Part shown: one piece after another, positions 6,654-14,385 of the stretch
Numbering within the stretch: the first letter of the stretch is position 1
Layout: each line of letters starts with the position of its first letter
NCBI GenBank assembly: GCA_964247745.1
Contig: CAXTVT010000066.1
Coordinates: forward strand, 1-17,128
Direction of reading: 5' to 3'
From: RH-AL1 sp964247745
GTDB lineage: Bacteria > Pseudomonadota > Alphaproteobacteria > Rhizobiales > Beijerinckiaceae
DNA length: 17,128 nt
Made by a program: the position numbers and the translations under genes
Notes under the pieces: model-generated
What the model was told of the DNA's origin: nothing
What the model saw: the letters and a program-made list of their open reading frames with translations, nothing else
The model's database searches: none

Positions 6654-6893
6654 TCACGGCACCAGCCGCGCCATGCCGACCGCGTAGGAGACCAGCACGA
6701 TGGCCGAGAGGGTGATGAGGTAGAGCGCGACCTGGAACAGCGCGGGGTGCCAGACGAGCCGCAGCAGCCCCGTCGCCAACATCGCGCGGCGCAGCGCGAG
6801 CAGGATCGCGTAGGCGACGACCATCATCGCCACCATCGGTGCGATGTAGACGCCGAAGATGTCGAGCTCGACGAAGTGGACCGGCGCGCCCAC
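6654..6893 (-). CDS. DUF1656 / AaeX-like small membrane protein
   Basis: A 79-aa inner-membrane protein with two hydrophobic segments (about residues 13-35 and 50-75). The FVELDIFGVYIAPMVAMMV opening is typical of the DUF1656 (AaeX) family, which accompanies HlyD and FUSC partners in aromatic-acid efflux systems. The start is a GTG at 6893, two bases after the TGA of the HlyD gene, so it is the second gene of that transcription unit and probably coupled. Its function in the pump is not established in the family. No alternative ATG gives a better fit to the family N-terminus. Confidence 0.87.
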   Translation of the reverse strand: MGAPVHFVELDIFGVYIAPMVAMMVVAYAILLALRRAMLATGLLRLVWHPALFQVALYLITLSAIVLVSYAVGMARLVP

Positions 6894-6895
6894 GT

Positions 6896-7906
6896 TCAGC
6901 GCGCCGCTTCGGCTTCCGCGTCGGTGCGCCCGCCCGTCGGCGAGGGCGGGCCGCCGGCGGGCACCGGCCGCGGATCGATCTGCACCGTGGCGGTCATGCC
7001 GGCGGCGAGCAGAACGTTGGCCGGCACGTGATCGATATGGATGCGTACCGGCACGCGCTGCGCCAGCCTGACCCAGGTGAAGACGGGGTTGACGTCGGCG
7101 AGGCCGGCGCCGTTGGGCGTGGCGTTGGAGACGTTGATGCCGCGCGCCAGACTGTCGACATGGCCGGCGATCACCTCGGAGAAGCCCATCAGCCAGACGC
7201 GGGCGGGATCGCCGACCTTGATCGGCTTGACGACGGTTTCCTCGAAATAGCCGTCGATCCAGAAGGAATCGGCGTCGACGACGGACAGCGCACGCATGCC
7301 CGTCGTGGCGTAGTCGCCCTGCTGGGTCAGCAGGTTGGTGATCCAGCCGTTGACGGGGGAGCGGACCTCGGTGCGCTCGAGGTTCAGCTTGGCCTCGTCG
7401 AGGTTGGCCTCGTCGCGGCGCAGGCTGGCCTGGGCCGTGTCGGCGCCGGTGTTGAAATTGTCGCGCTGCTCGGCGGTGACGGCGAGGTCGGACAGCTTGT
7501 TGCGCCGCTCGGCCTGAATCTTCGAATTGGCAAGCGTCGCCTTGGCCTGGTCGACCATCGCCTGGTCGGCATCGACGGTGTTCTTGAAGTCGCGCGGGTC
7601 GATCTTCATCAGCAGGTCGCCCTTGTGCACGAACTGGTTGTCGCGCACCGGCAGCGCGACGACGCGCCCCGACACTTCGGGGGCGAGCGAGATCGTGTAG
7701 GCGCGCACCGCGCCGTCACGGGTCCACGGCGTGGTGACGTAGGCGCGCCAGGCCTGGACAACGAATACGACGGCGATCGCGCAGGCCGCCAGCGTGATGA
7801 CGACGCCGAGGAGCTTGCCGATGCCGCCGGCCTTGCGCGGCCGTTTCGTCACGTCGACCTCGGGCGCCGCGGCCTTTTGTTCGAACTTGCTCTCGCCTTG
7901 GGTCAT
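6896..7906 (-). CDS. HlyD-family periplasmic adaptor subunit (AaeA-like)
   Basis: A 336-aa membrane-fusion protein. A charged cytoplasmic tail is followed by one membrane anchor (about residues 30-53), then the first half of the lipoyl-like domain (TRDGAVRAYTISLAPEVSG and VHKGDLLMKIDP), a long Ala/Gln/Lys-rich coiled-coil hairpin (about 110-195), the second lipoyl half (TEVRSPVNGWITN) and a beta-barrel region. The ending is a Pro/Gly-rich tail. Such adaptors bridge an inner-membrane pump to an outer-membrane channel. Neighbouring DUF1656 and a divergent FUSC gene make AaeA (hydroxylated aromatic acid efflux) the best match. The ATG at 7906 gives the expected short cytoplasmic N-terminus. Confidence 0.92.
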   Translation of the reverse strand: MTQGESKFEQKAAAPEVDVTKRPRKAGGIGKLLGVVITLAACAIAVVFVVQAWRAYVTTPWTRDGAVRAYTISLAPEVSGRVVALPVRDNQFVHKGDLLMKIDPRDFKNTVDADQAMVDQAKATLANSKIQAERRNKLSDLAVTAEQRDNFNTGADTAQASLRRDEANLDEAKLNLERTEVRSPVNGWITNLLTQQGDYATTGMRALSVVDADSFWIDGYFEETVVKPIKVGDPARVWLMGFSEVIAGHVDSLARGINVSNATPNGAGLADVNPVFTWVRLAQRVPVRIHIDHVPANVLLAAGMTATVQIDPRPVPAGGPPSPTGGRTDAEAEAAR

Positions 7907-8015
7907 GCTGTCCTGCGCGCCGGCCCGCGATGCTGATCAGGCCACCAGACGGCGGCCTGTTACAAGCTGCTTTTGCAACGTACTAGGGTGAGGGCGGTTC
8001 GCGGGAGACGCAACG

Positions 8016-9764
8016 ATGACGCTGGCGCAGGTCGGCTCGGCGGCGGAGAGCCTCTCGAAGCGCGTGGCCGATGGGCTCGGCCTCAACGATACGCTCGGCG
8101 ACACGGCGATCTTCGCCCTGCAGGCTTCGCTGTGCTCGGTCGGCACGCTCTGGCTCGCGATGTGGCTCCAGCTCGATTCGCCCTATTGGGCGGCGTCGAC
8201 TGTCCTCATCACGGCGCAGGCGACCCGCCCGCAGAGCCTGCTGAAGGCGGTCAACCGTGTCCTGGGCACGATGATCGGCATCGTGGCGTCGCTCGTCATC
8301 ATCGCGCTGTTCCCGCAGCACTGGTGGTCCTTTGCCCTCGCGCTCAGCGGCTGGATCGCGTTCTGCACCTTCGTCTCCTGCCTGTTCCGCGCGCTGCAAT
8401 CCTACGCGGCGGCGCTGTCTGGCTACACCGCCGTGATCGTGCTGACGGAATCGTTCGGCGACCCCAACGCTGCCTTCGCCACGGCGCTGTCGCGCGGCAG
8501 CACGGTGGTGCTCGGCGTGACGATGTACAGCCTCACGGCGCTGCTGCTGATCCCGGCGCGCAGCAACGATGCGCTGCGCCACGCCTTCGAGGACATGTTC
8601 GCCAAGGTCCGCACCACCGCCGCCGACGTGCTGCGCGGCAGGGCCGGTGCGCAGCAATGCGCGGCGCTGATGGCGCGCTTCCCGGACTTCGACCAGCAGA
8701 TCGAGGAGGCGGCGACCGACGGCCTCTGGCCGCCCGGCGCCAAGGACGGCATGCGCCGCGCGACGCTCGCCATGGCCGACATGCTCGTGCTGTCCTGCGA
8801 CGCGGCGCAGGGCGAGCCGCCGGGCGATGCGAGCGCGCGGGCCCGGGCCGCGGACGAGATCGACGAAACGACCGGGCACCACGACGTCGACCTCTCGGTG
8901 GCGCGGCTCGACCGCCAGAGCGCGGCGTTGCGCGGCGGTGCGCCGGGCGACCGCGCCGTCGCCGCCTCGCTGGCGGCGATGGCGCAGGTCCGGGCCGGCC
9001 TGGCGCTGCTGCGCGCCGGAGCCATCCCGTCGACGCTCGGCCACGTCCGCCGCACCGTCCATCGCGACTATGTGGCCGCCGCCTACGGCGCGCTGCGCGC
9101 CTTCGTCGGCATGATGGCGGCCTTTACCTTCTGGATCGAGACGCGTTGGTCGTCGGGCGATTCCTTCGTGCTGATCGTCGGCATCCTGTGCTGTCTGTTC
9201 GCCTCGCGCCCGACGCCGATCGCCACGGGGCTGCGCTTCACGATCGGCACGGCGATCACCGCCGGGCTCGCCCTGGTGCTAGGCTTCTTTGTCATCCCGC
9301 GGTTGGGCTCGTTCCTCGGACTGGCGCTGGCGCTGTTCCCGACGATGCTGGTCGGGACGTTCGGCTTGAAGAGCAAGGTGATGGCGCCGTTCTGCACGCC
9401 GCTGAACTTCTTCCTCGTGGCGATGATCGGCATCCAGAACCAGATGCAGTACGATCCGGCGGGCTTCTTCAACTCGACCTTCGCGATCTTCTACGGCTGC
9501 TGCACGGGCGTCGTGGTCTTCACCCTGCTGCCGCCTTTCTCCGACGCGGTCGAAGCGGCGATCCTGCGCTGGTGGCTCGGCGTGGAATCCGGCCGCACGC
9601 CGCCGCGCGCGCCGCGCCTTCGCGAGGAATGGCGGCTGCGCCTCTACGATCGCCTCGGCATGCTGATCGCCAAGCTGCCGCCCGGGCAGCGGGCCGCTGC
9701 CTTCGCGACGACGCTGCCGGTGGCCATGCGGCTCCAGGATGCGACGGCGAGCCGGCCCGCCTAA
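8016..9764 (+). CDS. FUSC-family inner-membrane transporter (AaeB-like)
   Basis: A 582-aa protein with two membrane blocks (about residues 35-190 and 350-510) separated by a charged cytoplasmic region, the FUSC/ArAE layout. The first block has the typical SPYWAASTVLITAQATRPQS (55-74). AaeB exports p-hydroxybenzoate and related aromatic acids together with AaeA. It is transcribed divergently from the HlyD/DUF1656 pair across a 109-bp gap, whereas E. coli has aaeXAB in one operon. The ATG at 8016 has GGGAG (8002-8006) nine bases upstream. The 3' end overlaps the stop of the convergent NadQ-like gene by 4 bp (CTAA), leaving no room for an intergenic terminator. Confidence 0.9.
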   Translation: MTLAQVGSAAESLSKRVADGLGLNDTLGDTAIFALQASLCSVGTLWLAMWLQLDSPYWAASTVLITAQATRPQSLLKAVNRVLGTMIGIVASLVIIALFPQHWWSFALALSGWIAFCTFVSCLFRALQSYAAALSGYTAVIVLTESFGDPNAAFATALSRGSTVVLGVTMYSLTALLLIPARSNDALRHAFEDMFAKVRTTAADVLRGRAGAQQCAALMARFPDFDQQIEEAATDGLWPPGAKDGMRRATLAMADMLVLSCDAAQGEPPGDASARARAADEIDETTGHHDVDLSVARLDRQSAALRGGAPGDRAVAASLAAMAQVRAGLALLRAGAIPSTLGHVRRTVHRDYVAAAYGALRAFVGMMAAFTFWIETRWSSGDSFVLIVGILCCLFASRPTPIATGLRFTIGTAITAGLALVLGFFVIPRLGSFLGLALALFPTMLVGTFGLKSKVMAPFCTPLNFFLVAMIGIQNQMQYDPAGFFNSTFAIFYGCCTGVVVFTLLPPFSDAVEAAILRWWLGVESGRTPPRAPRLREEWRLRLYDRLGMLIAKLPPGQRAAAFATTLPVAMRLQDATASRPA

Positions 9765-10675
9765 CCGCCCGCGAGCGGCAGCTTGGTGCCGGTGACCTCC
9801 CGCTCGGCGAGCACGCCGCGGCGGAACCGGTAGAGCTTGGCCGGGCGCCCGCCGGTGGCGGTGGCCACGGCGCCGGTTTCCTCGACGAGCTCCTGCTGTT
9901 CGACGACGCGGCGGAAGTTCTGCTTGTGCATGAGACGCCCGGCGAGCGCCTCGACCGTACGCTGCAGTTGCAGCAGGGTGAACTGCGGCGCCATCAGCTC
10001 GAACACCACGGGGCGGTACTTGATCTTGGCCCTGAGCCTGGCGAGGCCGGTGGCGAGGATGCGGCGGTGGTCGCCGGTCATGCGCGATCCGCTCGGTGTG
10101 CGCGCGGCGCCGGCCTCGGCGATCAGTCCGGCCTCGAAGAGCAGCTCGTAGCGCTGCAGCACGAGGTCCTCGTTCCAGCCGTAGGGCGGCAGGCCGAACG
10201 CCACCGCGCATCGCTCGGCGCGGGCCCTACGCCGCGGGTCGTCCGGTGCCGCCGACATCCACGCGCGCAGCTCGGCCTCGAGCGCCTGGTCGGCGGCGGA
10301 CGCCCCGGCGCGGCGGTCCTCCCAGGGGAAGAAGTCGTACCAGTCATGCCAGGAGGAACCCTCGCCGGCGCCGCGCTCGCGCGTCAGGCCGAGATAGCTG
10401 ATCGAGACCATGCGGCCGGAATCGCCGCCGCGGTCGCGGTCGGCGAAGGTGTAGAGCTGCTCGACGTAGCCGATCGGCTGGCGGGTCTGCTGCTCGACCC
10501 AGTCGCGCAGGCCCGATTGCAGCGAGCGGTGCATCAGCTCGAACGGGCCCGACGGCAGCGCCCGGCCGCCGATCGTCAGCACGCGCGGACGCTCGTCGCG
10601 CACCGCCACCAGCACGGCGATGAGGTTGACGGCGACGGCTTCGGCAAGATGCGGCGGGGTTGCGGGAACGGGCAT
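9761..10675 (-). CDS. NadQ/NrtR-like NAD-metabolism regulator (Nudix-like domain plus winged helix)
   Basis: A 304-aa protein matching, from memory, the alphaproteobacterial COG4111 family predicted to control NAD biosynthesis (NadQ). The N-terminal Nudix-like half includes PSGPFELMHRSLQSGLRDWV (41-60) and GYVEQLYTFADR (69-80). The C-terminal winged helix (about 205-290) includes HRRILATGLARLRAKIKYRP, FTLLQLQRTVEAL and HKQNFRRVVEQ. The Nudix box (GX5EX7REUXEEXGU) is not intact: LRDWVEQQTRQPIG stands where REUxEExG would be. It is therefore expected to sense a nucleotide, not hydrolyse it. No nad genes are nearby, so targets must be elsewhere. The ATG at 10675 is the first good start. Functional naming is by family resemblance only. 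Confidence 0.8.
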   Translation of the reverse strand: MPVPATPPHLAEAVAVNLIAVLVAVRDERPRVLTIGGRALPSGPFELMHRSLQSGLRDWVEQQTRQPIGYVEQLYTFADRDRGGDSGRMVSISYLGLTRERGAGEGSSWHDWYDFFPWEDRRAGASAADQALEAELRAWMSAAPDDPRRRARAERCAVAFGLPPYGWNEDLVLQRYELLFEAGLIAEAGAARTPSGSRMTGDHRRILATGLARLRAKIKYRPVVFELMAPQFTLLQLQRTVEALAGRLMHKQNFRRVVEQQELVEETGAVATATGGRPAKLYRFRRGVLAEREVTGTKLPLAGG

Positions 10676-10764
10676 GGCGGCAAGGTGCCGGAGGCGCCGC
10701 CCGCGTCAAGCGCGGACGGCCGGCGAGGGCCACCGGAGCGGAGCGGCGACTTGGCGCAGCTCGC

Positions 10765-11181
10765 CTATTTGGCGCAGACGGTGGTCATGGCGTTGCCGCC
10801 GTTGCCGCCCTTCTGATTGACCTCGAAGCAGGGACCCGCCGGCTGGGCGACGAGCGCGGCGGCGGGCTGCGGCAGCAGGCCCGGCGCCGGTTTCGAGGGA
10901 TCGCCCTTGGCGACGATCTCGGACATCAGGAACCCGCGACGCCCCTCGAAGCTGACTTCGCACCAGGCGTCCTTGCACGCGATGATGTCGAAGAGCGTGG
11001 CCTGCGGCACCTCGCCGATGACCATGAAGTGCGTGCTCGGCCCCTCGTAGAGAAAGGTCGTCCAGGTGTTCTGGCCCGGTTCGGCGACCGCCGGCGAGGC
11101 GGCCGCGCCGAGCGCGACGCCGATGGCCGCCGCGGACCGCAGGAGGACGGCCAGCTTCGAGGTCTCACGCGACGGTCTCAT
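10765..11181 (-). CDS. Secreted SH3-like domain protein
   Basis: A 138-aa exported protein. A Sec signal peptide (basic MRPSRETSK, hydrophobic core, then AAASPAVA before EPGQ) suggests cleavage after the AVA. The mature part has a bacterial SH3-like domain (ATLFDIIACKDAWCEVSF, then EGRRGFLMSEIV), usually a ligand- or peptidoglycan-binding module, and a Pro/Ala linker ending in a Cys-containing tail (GPCFEVNQKGGNGGNAMTTV). The ATG at 11181 is preferred over one 30 bases upstream because AGAGGGA sits 8 bases before it and it gives a normal signal peptide. It is divergent from pufL, and its 5' region holds the PpsR-like boxes, so co-regulation with light or oxygen is possible but unproven. Confidence 0.82.
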   Translation of the reverse strand: MRPSRETSKLAVLLRSAAAIGVALGAAASPAVAEPGQNTWTTFLYEGPSTHFMVIGEVPQATLFDIIACKDAWCEVSFEGRRGFLMSEIVAKGDPSKPAPGLLPQPAAALVAQPAGPCFEVNQKGGNGGNAMTTVCAK

Positions 11182-11215
11182 GTCGAAAATCCCTCTGTGG
11201 CGGCTTGCCACGGAA

Positions 11216-11259
11216 TGTCATTCCACGTTGACGCCCCAATGTGTCAGGTCCTATTGACA
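11216..11259 (+). promoter_or_regulatory. Paired PpsR/CrtJ-type operator and promoter of the puf-puh operon
   Basis: The exact consensus TGT-N12-ACA lies at 11242-11259, and a one-mismatch copy TGT-N12-ACG at 11216-11233. They are separated by 8 bp, the spacing at which CrtJ/PpsR dimers bind cooperatively in Rhodobacter photosynthesis promoters. A possible sigma-70 promoter overlaps them: TTGACG (11228-11233), 18-bp spacer, TATTGA (11252-11257). A consensus -35 TTGACA (11254-11259) is also present but has only weak -10 candidates downstream. Occupancy would block RNA polymerase, which fits aerobic repression. The site lies 64 bp before the pufL ATG and directly before the divergent SH3 gene. 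Confidence 0.65.
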
Positions 11260-11322
11260 GTCGCAAGGGTTTGCAGTGCATCATGGCGCCGCAACCCTCG
11301 CAGTTCGACAGGAGACCGCTGG

Positions 11323-12165
11323 ATGTCCTTGCTCTCGTTCGAACGAAAATATCGCGTCGGCGGCGGCACGCTGATCGGGGGCTCGCTGTTCGATTTCTGG
11401 ATCGGGCCGTTCTACGTCGGCTTCTTCGGCGTCACGACGATCCTGTGCTCGATCGTCGGAACGGCATTGATCTTCTACGGGGCGGCGATCGGGCCGACCT
11501 GGGCGCCGCTCAAGATCTCGATCGCGCCGCCCGACCTGTCGTACGGCCTGGGTTGGGCACCCTTGAAGGAGGGTGGGCTCTGGCAGCTGATCACGATCTT
11601 CGCCATCGGCGCCTTCTGCTCGTGGGCGCTGCGCCAGGTCGAGATCGCCCGCAAGCTCGGCATGGGGCTGCACACGCCGGTCGCCTTCTCCGCGGCGATC
11701 TTCGCCTACGTGACGCTCGAGGTCTTCCGCCCGATCCTGATGGGCGCCTGGGGCTATGCCTTTCCCTACGGCATCATGAGCCATCTCGATTGGGTGTCGA
11801 ACACCGGCTACCAATATCTCCACTTCCACTACAACCCGGCGCACATGCTGGCGGTGACGTGCTTCTTCACCACCGCGCTGGTGCTCGGCATGCATTCGGG
11901 CGAGATCCTGTCGGCCGCCAATCCGGGCAAGGGCGAGCCGGTCAAGTACGGCGAGCACGAGAGCATCTATTTCCGCGATACGATCGCCTACTCGATCGGC
12001 GAGCTCGGTATCCACCGCCTCGGCTGGCTTCTGGCGATCAACGCCTCCTTCTGGAGCGCGATCTGCATGATCATCTCGGGACCATTTTGGACCCAAGGAT
12101 GGCCCTATTGGTACAATTGGTACCTTTCGATCCCGATCTGGTCGGCCCAAGGCTGGGTCAACTAG
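11323..12165 (+). CDS. pufL: Photosynthetic reaction centre L subunit
   Basis: A 280-aa integral membrane protein with five transmembrane helices that, with M, binds the special pair, accessory bacteriochlorophylls, bacteriopheophytins and quinones. The start ATG (11323) has AGGAG (11310-11314) 8 bases upstream and gives the canonical opening LLSFERKYRV. Ligands are intact in Rba. sphaeroides numbering: His153, His173, His190 and His230, plus His168 beside the special pair (Acidiphilium, with Zn-bacteriochlorophyll, has Glu there). Phe181, Glu212, Arg217 and Ser223 are kept. Unusual residues are Gln at L104 (usually Glu) and Ser at L213 (usually Asp or Asn). Length equals the family norm. An in-frame open region upstream to 10660 is not coding. 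No pufBA precedes it. The gap to pufM is 52 bp. Confidence 0.98.
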   Translation: MSLLSFERKYRVGGGTLIGGSLFDFWIGPFYVGFFGVTTILCSIVGTALIFYGAAIGPTWAPLKISIAPPDLSYGLGWAPLKEGGLWQLITIFAIGAFCSWALRQVEIARKLGMGLHTPVAFSAAIFAYVTLEVFRPILMGAWGYAFPYGIMSHLDWVSNTGYQYLHFHYNPAHMLAVTCFFTTALVLGMHSGEILSAANPGKGEPVKYGEHESIYFRDTIAYSIGELGIHRLGWLLAINASFWSAICMIISGPFWTQGWPYWYNWYLSIPIWSAQGWVN

Positions 12166-12217
12166 TCCGATGCCGAACTGCTTTTCGTCCTATTCCCTCA
12201 ACCGGCCAGGTGTCTGA

Positions 12218-13222
12218 ATGGCGCGTTTCCACACGCTCTACACCGCACTCGAGTTCCAGGGCCCCGACGACCGCGGCCTGAACCCCAAGCCCTTGCCGCG
12301 CGTCGGCGGCAAGCCGTTCATCGCCCATTCCAAGCTGTTCGGCCGCATCGGCGAGCTCCAGCTCGGCCCGATCCACCTCGGCATTCCGGGCATCATCTCG
12401 ATCATCACCGGTTTCATCGCGATCGAGATCATCGGCCTCAACATGTGGGCCTCGGTGGATTGGAACATCCTGCGCTTCGCCAAGCTGCTGCCGTTCCTCG
12501 CCCTGGACCCGCCGGATGCCAAATACGGGTTGTCGATCCCGCCGCTGCACGAGGGCGGCTGGTGGCTGCTGGCCGGCTTCTTCCTTACCGTGTCGATCCT
12601 GTCGTGGTGGACGCGCATGTACATGCGGGCGCGCGCCACCGGGCTCGGCACCCACGTGCCCTGGTGCTTCGCTTCCGCGATCTGGCTCTACCTGGTGCTC
12701 GGCTTCATCCGGCCGCTGCTGATGGGCTCCTGGTCGGAGGCGGTGCCGTTCGGCATCATCCCGCACCTCAACTGGACCGCCACCTTCTCGGTGCGCTACG
12801 GCAACCTCTTCTACAATCCTTTCCACATGCTCTCGATCACCTTCCTCTACGGGTCGGCGGTTCTGTTCGGCATGCACGGCGGCACGATCCTCGCCGTCAC
12901 AAAGTTCGGCGGCGACCGCGAGACCCACGAGATCGTCGACCGCGGCACGGCGGCCGAGCGCGCCACCCTGTTCTGGCGCTGGACGATGGGCTTCAACGCC
13001 ACCTACGAGTCGATCCACCGCTGGGGCTGGTGGTTCGCCACCCTCACCACGCTGACCGGCGGCATCGGCATCCTCATCACCGGCACGGTCGTCGACAACT
13101 GGTACCTTTGGGGCGTGAAGCACGGCATCGCGCCGGAGTATCCGAGCATCTACCGGCACCTGCCCGCCGAACCGAAAGGCGCGATCGACGTGAAGCAGCC
13201 GTTCATCGTGGTGCCGCGATGA
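12218..13222 (+). CDS. pufM: Photosynthetic reaction centre M subunit
   Basis: A 334-aa partner of PufL with five transmembrane helices. The ATG at 12218 has AGG seven bases upstream. By own numbering His183 and His203 ligate bacteriochlorophyll, and His220, Glu235 and His267 complete the non-haem iron site. Trp253 packs on QA and Tyr211 corresponds to the electron-transfer tyrosine M210. The motif RIGELQLGPI (43-52) places Glu at the position of M44 (Asn in Rba. sphaeroides, Asp in Blastochloris viridis). The C-terminus extends about 27 residues beyond HGIAPEY, as in species where a tetraheme cytochrome docks on the reaction centre, fitting the pufC gene that follows. The stop overlaps the pufC start by 4 bp. 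Confidence 0.98.
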   Translation: MARFHTLYTALEFQGPDDRGLNPKPLPRVGGKPFIAHSKLFGRIGELQLGPIHLGIPGIISIITGFIAIEIIGLNMWASVDWNILRFAKLLPFLALDPPDAKYGLSIPPLHEGGWWLLAGFFLTVSILSWWTRMYMRARATGLGTHVPWCFASAIWLYLVLGFIRPLLMGSWSEAVPFGIIPHLNWTATFSVRYGNLFYNPFHMLSITFLYGSAVLFGMHGGTILAVTKFGGDRETHEIVDRGTAAERATLFWRWTMGFNATYESIHRWGWWFATLTTLTGGIGILITGTVVDNWYLWGVKHGIAPEYPSIYRHLPAEPKGAIDVKQPFIVVPR

Positions 13223-14385
13223 AGATCGCCACCCTCCTCGTCGGCGCCGGCCTCGTCGGCGCGGGTGTCCTCGCGGTCATCGTGCCGGACTGGCATCGGC
13301 CCTGGTACCACGGCACCCAGATGGGGTTCCGCGGCGAGCAGGCCGTCCAGTTCGAGAGCCGCGCATCGAGCGCGCCGATCAACGCCATCGTGCCGGAGGC
13401 GCTACCGGCGGCGGTGGACGGCGGCCCCAAGGCCACCGCGCAATACAAGAACGTCAAGGTGCTGACCGACGTGTCGGCGGCCGAGTTCATGCGGCTGCAG
13501 CAGGCCGTCACCAACTGGGTCGCGCCCAAGGAAGGCTGCGCCTTCTGCCACGACACCAAGGACTTCTCGTCCGACGCCAAACCGACCAAGCTGGCGGCGC
13601 GGCGCATGTTCGAGATGACGCGCTACATCAATTCGGCCTGGGCGACCCACGTCAATCCGGCCGGCGTGACCTGCTACACCTGCCATCGCGGCCAGCCCGT
13701 GCCGGCGGAGGTGTGGTGGCCGCGCATCCCGGCGCCCGTCAAGACGTTCGTCGACCGACGCGACCATTGGAACGAGGCCGCCGACACCGTCTCGACCTTC
13801 TTCCCCAACGCCGGCTTCGCCGAATACTACCTGCAGGACAATCCGATCGCGGCGCAGTCGACCACCGCGATGCGCACGCATGACGTGGCCGATGTCGTCG
13901 TGCCCACGCGCATCTACGAGATGATGATGCAGATGTCGCTCCAGCTCGGCGTCAACTGCGATTATTGCCACCTCAACACGTCGGTGTTCGAAGACTGGAA
14001 GCAATCGACGCCGATGCGCTGGAGCGGCTATTACGGCCTCCGCTTCATCCGCGACCTCAACCGCAACTACCTTCTGCCGCTGGCTCAGATCATCCCGCAG
14101 CAGCGCACCCTCGTGCATCCGACCGCCATGCCGGTGATTCCCGATACGCAGAAGGGCCAGCAGCCGGGCAACGCGCTGCTGACCTGCGGCACCTGCCACT
14201 ACCGGCTGCCGCAGCCGCTCAACGGCGCGAACATGGTCAAGGACTATCCCGGCCTGGTCGGCACGTCGCCGAAGGCGAAGGATGCCGATCCCGAAGGATC
14301 GTCGGCCATCTATCGCGCCATGGTCGAAGCCGCGATCAAGGATCCGATCGAGACCACGCCCGGCACGGAGGCCGCCAAGCCATGA
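13219..14385 (+). CDS. pufC: Reaction-centre tetraheme cytochrome c subunit
   Basis: A 388-aa periplasmic cytochrome that re-reduces the photo-oxidised special pair. Four CxxCH haem sites are present: CAFCH (107-111), CYTCH (152-156), CDYCH (247-251) and CGTCH (323-327), grouped two and two as in the family. Candidate axial methionines lie in the preceding helices (EFMRLQQAV, MFEMTRYIN, EMMMQMSLQLG). The N-terminus (MKIATLLVGAGLVGAGVLAV) is a hydrophobic anchor without a lipobox cysteine, so it is probably held by an uncleaved membrane helix, unlike the lipoprotein form of Blastochloris viridis. The ATG at 13219 overlaps the pufM stop (ATGA); the frame is open far upstream inside pufM but not coding there. 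The stop overlaps the puhA start. Confidence 0.97.
   Translation: MKIATLLVGAGLVGAGVLAVIVPDWHRPWYHGTQMGFRGEQAVQFESRASSAPINAIVPEALPAAVDGGPKATAQYKNVKVLTDVSAAEFMRLQQAVTNWVAPKEGCAFCHDTKDFSSDAKPTKLAARRMFEMTRYINSAWATHVNPAGVTCYTCHRGQPVPAEVWWPRIPAPVKTFVDRRDHWNEAADTVSTFFPNAGFAEYYLQDNPIAAQSTTAMRTHDVADVVVPTRIYEMMMQMSLQLGVNCDYCHLNTSVFEDWKQSTPMRWSGYYGLRFIRDLNRNYLLPLAQIIPQQRTLVHPTAMPVIPDTQKGQQPGNALLTCGTCHYRLPQPLNGANMVKDYPGLVGTSPKAKDADPEGSSAIYRAMVEAAIKDPIETTPGTEAAKP

Noticed and set aside
7973..10816. A 947-codon plus-strand open frame across the FUSC and NadQ-like genes
   Set aside because: It is a GC-rich shadow with Arg/Gly/Ala-heavy composition and no family features, in another frame of two well-supported genes.
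10660..11322. An open frame in phase with pufL extending 221 codons upstream
   Set aside because: It runs antisense through the SH3-protein gene and the PpsR-like operator. The canonical L-subunit N-terminus and a good ribosome-binding site fix the start at 11323.
11182..11322. Searched for pufB/pufA antenna genes in all frames before pufL
   Set aside because: The 141-bp gap has no 45-60 codon frame with the hydrophobic core and conserved His of LH1 polypeptides. It contains regulatory sequence only.
12827..12829. Met at M203 after the special-pair histidine, where Rba. sphaeroides has Gly
   Set aside because: I recall Met or other residues here in several aerobic phototrophs, so it does not stand out.
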